The notes: generated by a model not told the origin, from the letters alone. A DNA stretch of 48,676 bases from Streptococcus infantis (GCF_019929665.1 NZ_JAHZPZ010000007.1:1-48676), one strand, 5' to 3'; shown: positions 1 to 14,376, counted from the stretch's first letter. Numbers and translations are program-made.

Positions 1-3000
1 GTCTTCACTTTTTCGTAGACATGTTCTGTGTCGCCGTTTGGAAGTTTCTTAGTCTCTACGAAGCGGTATCCTGGAATGTCTTTCTTAGGATTTTCGCCGT
101 CTTCTGTTGGATATCCTGGAATTGCTTTACCATCTTTGTCTACAAACGTAGTAACTGGTGTTACTGTTGGTGTGTATGTTGCAGAAGCTTTTGTTCCGTT
201 CATATCTTCACGAACAACTGTAACTGATGGAGCTGTTCCTGTAAATTCAGGTTCTGGTTTGAAGGTTACTGTTCCGTCTGGTGCTACTGTGTATGTACCA
301 ACACCCGGAATAGTCTTAGTTGTTGAACCATCGTCAAATGTAGCTGGAACATCATTATTCATTGGAACACGGCTATCACCTTCCTTGAATGTTGGTTTAC
401 CAGACTGTTCTTTACCTTTTGGTCCAATAGTTGTAGCTGGTTCACCTGTTGGTGTTACTGGTGTAACAGTTGGTGTGTACTTAGCTGTTACTGGTGTACC
501 ATTCTTATCTACACGTTTAACAGTCACGCCTGTTCCTGTTCCTGTAAATGATTTTTCTGGTACGAATGTAACTGTTCCGTCTGGTGCTACTGTGTATGTT
601 CCTTCACCTGGGATTACCTTAGTTGTTGAACCATCTTCAAATGTTGCTGGAACATCATCATCCATTGGTACACTTGGATCACCTTCTGTAAACTTAGGTT
701 TGCCTGTTTGTGTTTGACCTTGAATATCTTTAGATGTTACTGGTTCTGCTGTTGGTGTGATAGGTGTAACAGTTGGTGTGTACTTAGCTGTTACTGGTGT
801 ACCGTTCTTATCTACACGTTTAACAGTCACGCCTGTTCCTGTTCCTGTGAATGATTTTTCTGGTACGAAGGTTACAGTTCCATCTGGTGCTACTGTGTAT
901 GTTCCTTCACCTGGGATAGTCTTAGTTGTTGAACCATCTTCGAATGTTGCTGGAACATCGTCGTCCATTGGTACACTTGGATTACCTTCTGTAAACTTAG
1001 GTTTACCTGTTTGTGTTTGACCTTGTTTGTCAGTTGAAGTAACATCTTCAGCTGTTGGAACTACTGGAGTAATCTTAGGTGTGTAAGTTGTTTCTACAGC
1101 AGTACCGTTAGCATCTTTAGCTTGAACCTTAACTGGAACAACATCACCTGAGTATGACTTGTCAGTTGGTGTGAATGTTACAACACCTGTTTCTTTATCA
1201 ACTGTGAAAGTACCGATTTCTTTACCTTCTGGTGACTTAGCAACTACTGATGGAGCTGGTTTACCATTTTCGTCAAGAAGAGTAATGGTATCCTTGTCGA
1301 TTGGTGCAACTGGGTCACCTTCTGTGAATGTAACAGTACCAGTTTGAACAATACCTTGAGGTGCAACTGATTCAGCTGGAGTTGCAGTTGGTGTTACTGG
1401 TGTTACTGTTGGTGTGTACTTAGCTGTTACTGGTGTACCGTTCTTATCTACACGTTTAACAGTCACGCCTGTTCCTGTTCCTGTGAATGATTTTTCTGGT
1501 ACGAATGTTACAGTGCCATCTGGTGCTACTGTGTATGTTCCTTCACCTGGGATAGTCTTAGTTGTTGAACCATCTTCAAATGTTGCTGGAACAGCATCAT
1601 CCATTGGTACGTTTGAGTTACCTGGTGTGAATGTTGGTTTACCAGATTGTGTTTGACCTTGCTTATCAGTTGAAGTAGCATCTTCAGCTGTTGGTGTTAC
1701 TGGTGTTACTGTTGGTGTGTATGTTGAAGAAGCTTTCGTTCCGTTCATATCTTCACGAACAACTGTAACTGATGGAGCTTTACCAACAAATGATTTTTCA
1801 GGAACAAATGTTACTGTTCCGTCTGGTGCTACTGTGTAAGTACCAACACCTTCAACTGTCTTAGTTGTTGAACCATCGTCAAATGTCGCTGGAACAGCAT
1901 CATTCATTGGCACACGGCTGTCACCTGCAGTGAATTCAGGTTTACCTGTTTGAGTCGCACCTTGAATGTCTGTTGTTTCTACTGGTGTTGCTGTTGGTTT
2001 AACAGGTGTTACTGTTGGTGTGTATGTTGCAGAAGCTTTTGTTCCGTTCTTATCTTCACGCACAACTGTTACCGCTGGCGCAGTTCCAACAAATGATTTT
2101 TCTGGTACGAATGTTACTGTTCCATCTGGAGCTACTGTGTAAGTACCAACACCTTCAACTGTCTTAGTTGTTGAACCATCTTCAAATGTCGCTGGAACAG
2201 CATCATTCATTGGCACACGGCTGTCACCTGCAGTGAATTCAGGTTTACCTGTTTGAGTCGCACCTTGAATGTCTGTTGTTTCTACTGGTGTTGCTGTTGG
2301 TTTAACAGGTGTTACTGTTGGTGTGTATGTTGCAGAAGCTTTTGTTCCGTTCTTATCTTCACGCACAACTGTAACTGATGGAGCTTTACCAACAAATGAT
2401 TTTTCAGGAACAAATGTTACTGTTCCGTCTGGTGCTACTGTGTAAGTACCAACACCTTCAACTGTCTTAGTTGTTGAACCATCGTCAAATGTTGCTGGAA
2501 CATCTTCGTTGATTGGAACAGTTTTTTCTACTCCATCAACTGTAACAGTTCCACCCTTGAATTCAGGTTTACCTTTTTGAGTTGCACCTTGGATGTCTGT
2601 TGTTTCAGCTGGTGTTGCAGTTGGTGTTACCGGAACAATCTCAGGTGTGTAAGTTGTATCAACTTTAATACCATTTGAGCTTTCAGCTTGAACCTTAACA
2701 GGAGTTACTTTACCTGTGTAAGATTTATCAGTTGGTGTGAATGTTACAGTACCAGTTGCTGGGTCGATTGTGAATGTACCGATTGGTGTTGTTCCATCTT
2801 CAGCATAAGCCGTTGTAGTTGTAACTTCATTACCATCTTTATCCAAAAGTGTGTAGCTGTTATCTTTAATAGTGATTTCTTTATCTTCACCGTTAACAGA
2901 AACAGTTGTACCTGCAAATTTTGGTGTACCTGTTTGAGTCGCACCTTGGATATCTTTAGATGTAGCTGGTTTAGCTGTTGGAGCAGCTGATTTTACAGTT

Positions 3001-6000
3001 GGCGTGTAGCTTGCTTCAGCAGTGATTGTTGAAGTTTCACCTTTTCCGTTTGTAATAGTTGCAGTTGCTTGAACCTTAACGCCTTTAGCTGGTCCGACAA
3101 AGTCTTTTTCAGGAGTAAATGTAACAGCTCCTGTAGAAGGATCGATTGTGTAAGTTCCTTCGCCAGGCACGGTGACAGTTTTTTCATCAGTAGGTTGACC
3201 TGTTGCTGGGTCTACCAATTTCTTACTTGTGATTTTCGCAGTCTTGTCATTGCTCAACTCAAATGTAGGAGTTTGAGTTTGTGGAACGTTTTGGATGTCC
3301 TCAGAAACTTTGTCTGTTGGTGTGATTGTAATTGGAGTTACAGTTGGTGTGTACTTAGCCGTAGCAGTCTTAATGTACTCTTCTTGAATCTTACCATCTT
3401 TATTGCGTCCAACTGGCGCTGACAATGTAACTTCCACACCTTTGGCTGTACCAGTAAAGCTTGGTTCTGGAGTGAAGGTTACTTCACCAGTTGTAGGATT
3501 GATAGTGTAAGTTCCTTCTCCTGCTACTGTTACAGATGTCGCATCAATAGTACGACCAGTTGCTGGGTCTACCAACTTAGCAGGATATTCTGCACTTGGG
3601 GTGATGGAAATCTTGTCACCTTTTGCGTTAGACGCAGTTGTATTAAAGGTAGGTGTTTCTTTTTGAGTCGCTCCTTGCACATCAGTCGATGTCTTGTCAA
3701 CCCCTTCGATTTCAATCGGAGTAACTGTTGGGATATAAAGACCATCCATGGTATTCAACTGACCATCAATGTTTGGTTCTTTGTCTGGGAATTTTGTTGA
3801 CCAACCCGTATCGTAACCATTGTTATCTACACGACGGATAGAGATACCATCTGCAGTTCCTAGGAAGTTATCTTCTGGGATAAACTCAACGTCTACGTCT
3901 TTACCGTTGGCAGTGATCTTGTATTTACCTTGACCTGGAACTACGTAGTAACCTTCTGCATCAAGAGTTGCACGGTTACCATCTTTATCAACGATGTATG
4001 GTTCTACAGTTTCGTCGATAACTGCCTTAGAATCACGTTCATACTTGTGTTCACCACGAGCTGTAAAGGTTACTGTTGCTGTTTGTTTCGTACCTTGAGG
4101 GCCAGTTGTTTCCTTGAATTCCCCTTTTGGCGGGTGGGTGATTTGAGTCTTGAAGTCTTCTACTTCCCCTGAGAAGGCCATGCCAGTTGGGCTTTCGATC
4201 TCGTTCGCTTTCTTAGCGATACGAACACGAGCACCTAACTCTTTAACGCTTGGGTCGACGTAAGTCTTGCTGTTTGCAAAGGTCAACTCAACAGTGCCAT
4301 CTTGTGTGATTGTAGCGAGATTTGAGCGTTCATCTTCATCGAATTTACCATTTTGGTTAAAGTCTACCCAACCATAGATATGTGCTTCTGAAGCTCCATC
4401 CGTATGAGCTTGAACTGACATCTTGTAGTTGCCTGGTTTGGTACGGTCCATTTTGATCATCTCATTAGTTGTACCTTTGAGTTCATCTGGAAGCAATTGG
4501 TTAATTCCTTCATCGGCCGTAGTTGTCTTATCATCACCGAACCAGTCTTGAGTAGTGTTTTCATCCATATCTGGGCTAACGCTACCAAGATACGGTTGAT
4601 TTACTTTAGCTCCAGTAACACCGTCAACAGTTGCAATGGTATGGACTGCCTTACCATATGACTCAGGAGCATCCCCTTCATCAAGTGGGAAGAATCCTAG
4701 CATTGCTGACTGTTTACCACCTGAAGCGATATAAAGCCCCACTTCAGATGCTCCACGTGTCATCACGAGTGGAACTGTGTTATTACCTGCAGAAATATTT
4801 GGTCCAAAGATACCAGTTCCTAGACCACCTGTAACTTGGTCAGGATTTCCAAAGTACTTCCATGCTACTGGTTTCTTTTCTGGTCCAACTTCAGTAGAAT
4901 CACGAAGTTGTCTTAGGTTAATGTTATTATATTTAGGTGTAGGTCCCAAAAGGTTTTCTGCATCTTGTGGTTGATAAGGTACAGAGGTGGCTGGTCTGTT
5001 AAACTTCTTCCATTCCCCAATGTGCTGCCAACCTTGTCCGTTGGTAGTGAACATAACAAATTCACCAGGGTTAGCAGACTCTCCATCAGCCATAACAACA
5101 GCTGGCTTAACTTTCTTACCACGGAAGGTTGCAGAGATTTCAAATTGAACCCCAATATTCCCACCATTATATGCAGAACCCATGGTCGTCTTCTTGTTTT
5201 TGGTATCAACCTTTTCTAGTTTGATTTCACTCCAACTAGTTTGGGCATCAGCGATAACGTCGGCTTCTTTTCCTTCATTATAATATTGCTTAGCAATTGG
5301 TGAAGTAACTTTACTTACATAGCCATTTTTAGCATTTGGGTCATAAGTTGCTTTTTCGGCTTCTGTAGCCCCTTGCTCTTCCATCCGTTTTTTATAGATT
5401 TCAGTTGCTTGGAATGGTTTCAAAGATTTAACTTTTACAGTGACTACATAGCCAGGCATGATTTCCTTGGTATAAGTAGCCCCAACTTGAAGTGCTAAGC
5501 TCTCTGTTAGGTCATTTGGTTTAAATTCATTTTTAGCGACCTGGATTGTTTTTGCTCCTGTCCAGTTGGCTACATCTCCAAAGTCCAACCAAGTAATCTG
5601 ACTAGTCATAGATTTGGGATCAATATCTGTTGTAAAGCCTGGTTTTTCAACTTTTGGAGTTGAAGTTGCGTCCTCAACGTCATCCGCGATCAAGCTTGGA
5701 TCATTTGCGTCACCAAGAGCACGACGAGAACGGCGTTTAGGAGCGTTTTCAGACGCTGGAGCTTCTTGACCTGCTGCAATTTTTTCTTCTGCGGTTGCAG
5801 GTTTTGTAGGTACTTCTTTTTCCTTAAGTTTATCATTTACAATCGTTACAAGTGATTGGTAAGATGCGTCAAGTTCAGCTTGGCTTGTAGCAGAAGTAAG
5901 TGCATTTTTAGCATTGGCAAGACCTACCTTAAGAATTTCAACGCTCTCGTCTGTCTTGTTGCTGTATTTACCATTTGCCACGTTTGCTTCAATTTCAGCA

Positions 6001-6308
6001 ACGTAAGCTGCCAATTTTTCGCTATTTAGCTCAGGTTTTACTTCAGTAGAAACTGCAGGTGCTGCTTCTGCTTTATAAGTTACTTCTTTAGCAGGTGCTG
6101 CTTCTGTAGTTACAGGAGCTTCAGCTTTGTCTACTTCTGTTGTAGCTGCAACTCCGTCAACTTTTTTGTCCTCTACAGCTTCATCCGCACTAACGTTTGC
6201 AGCTGTTCCGAGCATTACCAACGTTCCGAGTAAGACCGAGCAAACTCCTACATGAAGCTTACGGATCGAGAATCGACTAATTCGGTCGTTAAACAGATCA
6301 TTTTTCAT
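1..6308 (-). CDS. CshA-family fibrillar surface adhesin, YSIRK signal, partial (C-terminus outside window)
   Basis: Open frame of 2102 codons running off the left edge. ATG at 6308 follows an SD (GGAGGT, 6312-6319 region) at good spacing. Residues 1-41 form a YSIRK-type signal peptide (FSIRK at 13-17, likely cleavage after VSA-41), which directs secretion at the septum. Next come an Ala/Glu/Lys-rich helical stretch (to about 190), an Arg-rich patch, then a non-repetitive region resembling CshA NR domains (around 215-700), ending in a GEVEDF motif near 713. Twelve CshA-type fibril repeats follow (about 730-2046), and the last visible part (TFVDKDGKAIPGY...) looks like a MucBP-type module. An LPXTG sorting signal is expected beyond the window. 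Known role of the family: long surface fibrils mediating adhesion to fibronectin and other microbes. Monocistronic: preceded by the rpoC terminator and its own promoter. Confidence 0.9.
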   Translation of the reverse strand, partial: MKNDLFNDRISRFSIRKLHVGVCSVLLGTLVMLGTAANVSADEAVEDKKVDGVAATTEVDKAEAPVTTEAAPAKEVTYKAEAAPAVSTEVKPELNSEKLAAYVAEIEANVANGKYSNKTDESVEILKVGLANAKNALTSATSQAELDASYQSLVTIVNDKLKEKEVPTKPATAEEKIAAGQEAPASENAPKRRSRRALGDANDPSLIADDVEDATSTPKVEKPGFTTDIDPKSMTSQITWLDFGDVANWTGAKTIQVAKNEFKPNDLTESLALQVGATYTKEIMPGYVVTVKVKSLKPFQATEIYKKRMEEQGATEAEKATYDPNAKNGYVSKVTSPIAKQYYNEGKEADVIADAQTSWSEIKLEKVDTKNKKTTMGSAYNGGNIGVQFEISATFRGKKVKPAVVMADGESANPGEFVMFTTNGQGWQHIGEWKKFNRPATSVPYQPQDAENLLGPTPKYNNINLRQLRDSTEVGPEKKPVAWKYFGNPDQVTGGLGTGIFGPNISAGNNTVPLVMTRGASEVGLYIASGGKQSAMLGFFPLDEGDAPESYGKAVHTIATVDGVTGAKVNQPYLGSVSPDMDENTTQDWFGDDKTTTADEGINQLLPDELKGTTNEMIKMDRTKPGNYKMSVQAHTDGASEAHIYGWVDFNQNGKFDEDERSNLATITQDGTVELTFANSKTYVDPSVKELGARVRIAKKANEIESPTGMAFSGEVEDFKTQITHPPKGEFKETTGPQGTKQTATVTFTARGEHKYERDSKAVIDETVEPYIVDKDGNRATLDAEGYYVVPGQGKYKITANGKDVDVEFIPEDNFLGTADGISIRRVDNNGYDTGWSTKFPDKEPNIDGQLNTMDGLYIPTVTPIEIEGVDKTSTDVQGATQKETPTFNTTASNAKGDKISITPSAEYPAKLVDPATGRTIDATSVTVAGEGTYTINPTTGEVTFTPEPSFTGTAKGVEVTLSAPVGRNKDGKIQEEYIKTATAKYTPTVTPITITPTDKVSEDIQNVPQTQTPTFELSNDKTAKITSKKLVDPATGQPTDEKTVTVPGEGTYTIDPSTGAVTFTPEKDFVGPAKGVKVQATATITNGKGETSTITAEASYTPTVKSAAPTAKPATSKDIQGATQTGTPKFAGTTVSVNGEDKEITIKDNSYTLLDKDGNEVTTTTAYAEDGTTPIGTFTIDPATGTVTFTPTDKSYTGKVTPVKVQAESSNGIKVDTTYTPEIVPVTPTATPAETTDIQGATQKGKPEFKGGTVTVDGVEKTVPINEDVPATFDDGSTTKTVEGVGTYTVAPDGTVTFVPEKSFVGKAPSVTVVREDKNGTKASATYTPTVTPVKPTATPVETTDIQGATQTGKPEFTAGDSRVPMNDAVPATFEDGSTTKTVEGVGTYTVAPDGTVTFVPEKSFVGTAPAVTVVREDKNGTKASATYTPTVTPVKPTATPVETTDIQGATQTGKPEFTAGDSRVPMNDAVPATFDDGSTTKTVEGVGTYTVAPDGTVTFVPEKSFVGKAPSVTVVREDMNGTKASSTYTPTVTPVTPTAEDATSTDKQGQTQSGKPTFTPGNSNVPMDDAVPATFEDGSTTKTIPGEGTYTVAPDGTVTFVPEKSFTGTGTGVTVKRVDKNGTPVTAKYTPTVTPVTPTATPAESVAPQGIVQTGTVTFTEGDPVAPIDKDTITLLDENGKPAPSVVAKSPEGKEIGTFTVDKETGVVTFTPTDKSYSGDVVPVKVQAKDANGTAVETTYTPKITPVVPTAEDVTSTDKQGQTQTGKPKFTEGNPSVPMDDDVPATFEDGSTTKTIPGEGTYTVAPDGTVTFVPEKSFTGTGTGVTVKRVDKNGTPVTAKYTPTVTPITPTAEPVTSKDIQGQTQTGKPKFTEGDPSVPMDDDVPATFEDGSTTKVIPGEGTYTVAPDGTVTFVPEKSFTGTGTGVTVKRVDKNGTPVTAKYTPTVTPVTPTGEPATTIGPKGKEQSGKPTFKEGDSRVPMNNDVPATFDDGSTTKTIPGVGTYTVAPDGTVTFKPEPEFTGTAPSVTVVREDMNGTKASATYTPTVTPVTTFVDKDGKAIPGYPTEDGENPKKDIPGYRFVETKKLPNGDTEHVYEKVK
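168..4120 (-). repeat. 12 tandem CshA-type fibril repeats
   Basis: Each unit begins with a D-I-Q-G-A-T-Q-like motif and ends with Y-T-P-T-V-T-P. YTPTV codons recur near 3738, 3340, 3000, 2645, 2312, 2009, 1706, 1408, 1078, 773, 470 and 168, so units are about 300-400 bp and settle at about 303 bp in the C-terminal half. The DNA of units near 1706-2312 is almost identical between neighbours, and so is that of units near 168-773 and 1408, while units nearer the N-terminus diverge. The unit between 1078 and 1408 is of a different subtype (contains a DKETGVVTFTP segment). Confidence 0.9.
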
Positions 6309-6407
6309 GATTTACCTCCATTACCCTTTCGGGAGTGTATATATTGTTATATTTTTATGCGTTGTTTTTAACAATTCTCTAAACAAGCAACGTCTTATTT
6401 TAGCACT

Positions 6408-6413
6408 ATTATA
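6408..6413 (-). promoter_or_regulatory. -10 element of the adhesin gene
   Basis: On the minus strand a perfect TATAAT lies at 6408-6413, about 95 nt upstream of the ATG. No convincing -35 is visible at 16-18 nt, so strength cannot be judged. A second A/T-rich candidate (TAAAAT) lies just downstream. Confidence 0.45.
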
Positions 6414-6528
6414 CTTATTTTTAAAGCTTTTTGCTCACTATTTTGAAAATTAAAAGTAATGTTTTTTTTATTTCAATTTACTATCATTTTTCTAGAAAAC
6501 ATGCATAGAATTTTCAGTATTTATACGT

Positions 6529-6556
6529 ACAAAAAGAGGGATGACCCTCTTTTTGT
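6529..6556 (-). terminator. rpoBC operon terminator
   Basis: Perfect 12-bp inverted repeat (ACAAAAAGAGGG / CCCTCTTTTTGT) with a 4-nt loop, 15 nt after the rpoC stop. The A and T tracts are within the stem, so it may work in both directions. Confidence 0.85.
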
Positions 6557-6570
6557 GCAGACTTATGTAC

Positions 6571-9500
6571 TTATTCTCCAACTTCAACCGTTTCCGTAGA
6601 AGTATCTACTGGAGCTTCTTCTTGTGAATCTGCTAGGAGTGACTCTTCGTTGATTGCTTGTGGCTCAAGGTTACGGTAGCGAGCCATACCAGTACCAGCT
6701 GGGATGATCTTACCGATGATAACATTTTCCTTGAGACCAAGGAGATGGTCTTTCTTACCACGGATAGCCGCATCTGTAAGGACACGCGTTGTTTCCTGGA
6801 AGGAAGCAGCTGACAAGAAACTATTTGTTTCAAGTGAGGCTTTGGTAATTCCCATAAGAACTGGGCGACCAGTCGCTGGGACTCCACCTGCGATAAGAAC
6901 ATCTTTGTTGGCATCTGTAAAGTCGTTGATATCCATGAGAGTACCCATGAGAAGGTCTGTATCTCCTGGATCCATGACGCGGACTTTACGGATCATTTGA
7001 CGAACCATTACCTCGATGTGTTTGTCTCCAATTTCCACCCCTTGGCTACGGTAAACTTTTTGTACTTCACCGAGGAGGTAGGTTTCAACTGACAAGACAT
7101 CACGTACAGCAAGGAGACGTTTTGGTTGGATAGAACCTTCTGTCAATGCTGCACCACGAGAGACTTGGTCCCCAACTTCAACACGCATACGGGCTGTGAA
7201 TGGTACCACGTATTCGCCTTCACCAGTTTCACCTTTAACGAAGACTTTCTTAGTACGAGTTGAAGCATCTTCTTCGATTGCTGTAACTTCCCCTTTGACT
7301 TCTGTGATGACCGCTTCCCCTTTAGGATTGCGGGCTTCAAAGATTTCTTGGACACGAGGAAGACCCTGAGTGATATCGGTATTTGAGGCAACCCCACCCG
7401 TGTGGAAGGTACGCATTGTAAGCTGTGTACCAGGTTCCCCGATAGATTGGGCAGCGATTGTACCAACTGCTTCACCAACTTCAACCGCATCACCAGTCGC
7501 CAAGTTGATACCATAACAGTGACGGCAGACACCATGACGAGTGTTACATGTAAATACAGAGCGGATAGTCACTTCTTCAACACCAGCATTGACGATTTCA
7601 CGGGCCTTGTCTTCTGTGATCAATTCATTTGGACCAATGATAACTGCACCAGTTTCTGGGTGTTTAACAGTTTTCTTAGTGTAACGACCATTGAGACGTT
7701 CTTCAAGAGACTCAATCATCTCTTTACCTTCAGTAATAGAACGGATCAAGAGACCACGGTCAGTTCCACAGTCATCCTCACGAATGATAACGTCTTGGGC
7801 AACGTCAACCAAACGACGAGTCAAGTAACCTGAGTCGGCTGTCTTAAGGGCCGTATCGGTCATACCTTTACGGGCACCGTGAGTTGAGAAGAACATTTCG
7901 AGTACTGACAAACCTTCGCGGAAGTTTGAAAGGATTGGCAATTCCATGATACGTCCGTTCGGAGCAGCCATCAGACCACGCATACCGGCAAGCTGTGAGA
8001 AGTTTGAGATGTTACCACGGGCTCCAGAGTCCATCATCATAACGATAGGGTTCTTAGGATCTTGGTTGGCAACCAAACGTTTCTCCAATTTTTCACGAGC
8101 TGCACGCCATTCAGCTGTAACAGCATTGTAGCGTTCGTCATCTGTGATCATACCACGACGGAATTGTTTTGTGATTTGTTCTACACGTTTGTGTGATTCT
8201 TCGATGATTTCAGCCTTGTCTTCAACGACTGGAATATCAGCGATACCCACTGTCAAACCTGCAAGAGTTGAGTGGTGGTAGCCGAGGTTCTTCATACGGT
8301 CAAGTAGGGCAGATGTTTCTGTCGTACGGAAACGTTTGAAGATTTCAGCGATGATATTTCCAAGGTTTTTCTTCTTGAATGGTGGGTTGATTTCAAGTCC
8401 TTCAATAGCTTCCTTGATATTTCCACCTAGTGGCAAGAAGTACTTAGCCGGAACACCTTCTGTTAAGTTAGCATTTGTTGGCTCTTGCAAGTAAGGTAGT
8501 CCTTCTGGCATGATATCGTTGAAGAGGATTTTACCTACAGTTGTAAGCAAGATTTTGTGTTTTTGCTCTTCTGTCCATGGTTTGTTAAGGCTATCTGTTG
8601 CGATACCAACACGTGAGTGGAGGTGAACATAACCATTACGGTAAGCCATGACAGCTTCGTCACGGTCCTTGAAGACCATACCTTCGCCTTCACGGCCAGC
8701 TTCTTCCATGGTCAAGTAGTAGTTACCCAAAACCATGTCCTGAGATGGTGTAACAACTGGTTTACCATCTTTAGGGTTCAAGATGTGCTCAGCAGCAAGC
8801 ATCAAGATACGAGCTTCTGCTTGGGCTTCTTCTGAGAGCGGTACGTGGATGGCCATTTGGTCACCGTCAAAGTCGGCATTGTAGGCTTCGCAGACAAGCG
8901 GGTGCAAGCGAAGGGCTTTACCGTCAATCAAGACTGGTTCAAAGGCTTGGATACCCAAACGGTGAAGGGTAGGTGCGCGGTTCAAAAGTACTGGGTGTTC
9001 TTTGATAACTTCTTCGAGGATATCCCAGATACGTTCATCTCCACGTTCTACCAAGCGTTTAGCCGCTTTAACGTTTTGAACGATATCGCGCGCAACGATT
9101 TCACGCATAACAAATGGTTTAAAGAGCTCGATTGCCATTTCACGTGGCACACCACATTGGTACATCTTAAGAGTTGGACCAACGGCGATAACAGAACGTC
9201 CTGAGAAGTCAACACGTTTACCGAGCAAGTTTTGACGGAAGCGTCCTTGTTTCCCTTTGAGCATGTGGCTCAATGATTTAAGCGGACGGCTACCTGGTCC
9301 TGTAATTGGACGACCACGACGGCCATTGTCAATCAAAGCGTCAACCGCTTCTTGAAGCATACGCTTCTCATTTTGAACGATGATACCTGGCGCGTTCAAC
9401 TCAAGCAAACGAGCCAAACGATTGTTACGGTTGATAACACGACGGTAAAGGTCGTTCAAGTCAGATGAGGCAAAACGGCCACCATCCAACTGCAACATTG

Positions 9501-10221
9501 GGCGAAGATCTGGTGGGATAACTGGAAGGATGTTAAGAACCATCCATTCAGGCTTGTTTCCAGACTTGTGGAAAGCATCCAAAACATCCAAACGACGGAT
9601 AGCTTTCACACGTTTTTGTCCAGTAGCTGTTTTCAACTCTTCTTTGAGTTCAGCAATTTCTTTTTCAAGATCTACTTGTTTCAAGAGGTCTTGGATAGCT
9701 TCGGCACCCATTTTGGCAACGAATGATCCATAACCATACTCACGCAAGCGCTCACGGTATTCGCGCTCTGTCATGATAGACTTGTGCTCAAGTGGTGTAT
9801 CTTTTGGATCGATCACCACGTAAGCCGCAAAGTAGATAACTTCCTCGAGGGCACGAGGACTCATATCAAGGGTCAAGCCCATACGGCTTGGAATCCCCTT
9901 GAAATACCAGATATGAGATACAGGAGCTTTCAACTCGATGTGTCCCATACGTTCACGACGAACTTTTGTACGCGTTACTTCAACACCACAACGGTCACAA
10001 ACAATCCCTCTGTAACGAATGCGTTTGTATTTACCACAAGCACACTCCCAGTCTTTTGTAGGACCAAAGATCACTTCATCAAAGAGTCCTTCACGTTCTG
10101 GCTTCAACGTACGGTAATTGATTGTTTCAGGTTTTTTGACTTCTCCATAAGACCATGAACGGACTTTGCTTGGAGAAGCTAGTGTGATTTGCATACTTTT
10201 AAAACGATTTACATCAACCAC
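6571..10221 (-). CDS. rpoC: DNA-directed RNA polymerase subunit beta'
   Basis: 1216 residues, the streptococcal size. Catalytic subunit of RNA polymerase, forming the active centre with beta. The N-terminal zinc-binding motif ([20 protein letters not shown], near 60-80) and the catalytic Mg-binding loop [12 protein letters not shown] (near 450) are intact, as are the trigger-loop/bridge region ([19 protein letters not shown]) and the second Cys cluster ([13 protein letters not shown]). Lies 32 nt after rpoB in the same operon; ATG at 10221. The acidic C-terminal tail ([17 protein letters not shown]) differs from the pneumococcal tail I remember, consistent with a related species rather than S. 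pneumoniae. Confidence 0.98.
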   Translation of the reverse strand: MVDVNRFKSMQITLASPSKVRSWSYGEVKKPETINYRTLKPEREGLFDEVIFGPTKDWECACGKYKRIRYRGIVCDRCGVEVTRTKVRRERMGHIELKAPVSHIWYFKGIPSRMGLTLDMSPRALEEVIYFAAYVVIDPKDTPLEHKSIMTEREYRERLREYGYGSFVAKMGAEAIQDLLKQVDLEKEIAELKEELKTATGQKRVKAIRRLDVLDAFHKSGNKPEWMVLNILPVIPPDLRPMLQLDGGRFASSDLNDLYRRVINRNNRLARLLELNAPGIIVQNEKRMLQEAVDALIDNGRRGRPITGPGSRPLKSLSHMLKGKQGRFRQNLLGKRVDFSGRSVIAVGPTLKMYQCGVPREMAIELFKPFVMREIVARDIVQNVKAAKRLVERGDERIWDILEEVIKEHPVLLNRAPTLHRLGIQAFEPVLIDGKALRLHPLVCEAYNADFDGDQMAIHVPLSEEAQAEARILMLAAEHILNPKDGKPVVTPSQDMVLGNYYLTMEEAGREGEGMVFKDRDEAVMAYRNGYVHLHSRVGIATDSLNKPWTEEQKHKILLTTVGKILFNDIMPEGLPYLQEPTNANLTEGVPAKYFLPLGGNIKEAIEGLEINPPFKKKNLGNIIAEIFKRFRTTETSALLDRMKNLGYHHSTLAGLTVGIADIPVVEDKAEIIEESHKRVEQITKQFRRGMITDDERYNAVTAEWRAAREKLEKRLVANQDPKNPIVMMMDSGARGNISNFSQLAGMRGLMAAPNGRIMELPILSNFREGLSVLEMFFSTHGARKGMTDTALKTADSGYLTRRLVDVAQDVIIREDDCGTDRGLLIRSITEGKEMIESLEERLNGRYTKKTVKHPETGAVIIGPNELITEDKAREIVNAGVEEVTIRSVFTCNTRHGVCRHCYGINLATGDAVEVGEAVGTIAAQSIGEPGTQLTMRTFHTGGVASNTDITQGLPRVQEIFEARNPKGEAVITEVKGEVTAIEEDASTRTKKVFVKGETGEGEYVVPFTARMRVEVGDQVSRGAALTEGSIQPKRLLAVRDVLSVETYLLGEVQKVYRSQGVEIGDKHIEVMVRQMIRKVRVMDPGDTDLLMGTLMDINDFTDANKDVLIAGGVPATGRPVLMGITKASLETNSFLSAASFQETTRVLTDAAIRGKKDHLLGLKENVIIGKIIPAGTGMARYRNLEPQAINEESLLADSQEEAPVDTSTETVEVGE

Positions 10222-10253
10222 TATTTCTTCCCTTTCTATTATAAGTGAACTGC

Positions 10254-13856
<3,603 letters not shown>

Positions 13857-13885
13857 GATGATTCTCCTTTGTAAATAAAATTCCA

Positions 13886-13903
13886 AGCTTAGTCGCCTAA
13901 GCT
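13886..13903 (-). other. RNA hairpin with GNRA tetraloop upstream of rpoB SD
   Basis: Transcript reads AGCUUAG-GCGA-CUAAGCU: a perfect 7-bp stem capped by GCGA, a GNRA tetraloop, ending 30 nt before the rpoB start. No U-tract, so not a terminator; may affect translation or mRNA stability. Confidence 0.6.
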
Positions 13904-14020
13904 AATAATTATCGTTTAATGGTTCTAAAACCCCTATCAACTTATCCCCCTTGACTAATTTTTCAGAATCTTTAAATCTCTGTTACAGATGCAAAAAATA
14001 CCGAAAAAAAGCACAAAAAG

Positions 14021-14059
14021 AGCAGTTAAATCTGACTTTTTTCAGGAGATTTAACTGCT
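14021..14059 (-). terminator. intrinsic-terminator-like hairpin inside the rpoB leader (possible attenuator)
   Basis: Perfect 13-bp inverted repeat, arms 14047-14059 and 14021-14033 (AGCAGTTAAATCT / AGATTTAACTGCT), 13-nt loop. On the minus strand it is followed by CTTTTTGTGCTTTTTTT; on the plus strand there is no T-tract. No minus-strand gene ends upstream of it, since the next gene diverges, so it sits between the rpoB promoter and rpoB. Confidence 0.75.
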
Positions 14060-14066
14060 GTGAGCC

Positions 14067-14078
14067 TTGTCCGGACAA
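14067..14078. repeat. 12-bp perfect palindrome in rpoB leader
   Basis: TTGTCCGGACAA lies just upstream (in transcription order) of the leader terminator. It could fold alone in the RNA; a neighbouring TTGTC copy (14085-14090 region, read as GACAA) offers an alternative partner for the same bases. Confidence 0.6.
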
Positions 14079-14114
14079 TATTTCAGACAAAACCTACGAC
14101 AAATGATTACTCAT

Positions 14115-14143
14115 ATTATACCCGATTTTCTCTAATTTTTCAA
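14115..14143 (-). promoter_or_regulatory. rpoBC promoter
   Basis: Minus strand TTGAAA (14138-14143), 17-nt spacer, TATAAT (14115-14120). Predicted transcript start is near 14108, giving a leader of about 250 nt before rpoB. Confidence 0.8.
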
Positions 14144-14347
14144 GTCCTTTGAAGGATTTTTCTTGCTTTAGTATAGTTGTGGCTTGTTTTCAGAGGTTCG
14201 TTCTTGAATAATTAGAATCACTCGTATGATATATCCTGCCAACCAACTAAAAAAAGCTTCTCTCTTGTTTGTAGGGTATCATCTAACATACTGGAAAAGC
14301 ACAAAAATTTTTCTAAATAAGAAAGAATGCTGATCAATTCAACTTGC

Positions 14348-14376
14348 TTGACAAAAGCGTTGCTTAGTGGTTTAAT
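14348..14376 (+). promoter_or_regulatory. promoter of the rhodanese cluster
   Basis: TTGACA (14348-14353), 17-nt spacer, TTTAAT (14371-14376) preceded by TGG, so an extended -10. This is close to consensus and would be strong if not repressed. Confidence 0.8.

Noticed and set aside
2688..3422. Open frames on either strand antisense to or out of frame with the adhesin repeats.
   Set aside because: Cys/Trp/Phe-rich translations with no SD; they are shadows of the repetitive coding strand.
168..4120. Regularly spaced repeats resembling a CRISPR-like array.
   Set aside because: The period is about 300 bp, entirely in frame within a coding region, with no short repeat/spacer structure or cas genes.
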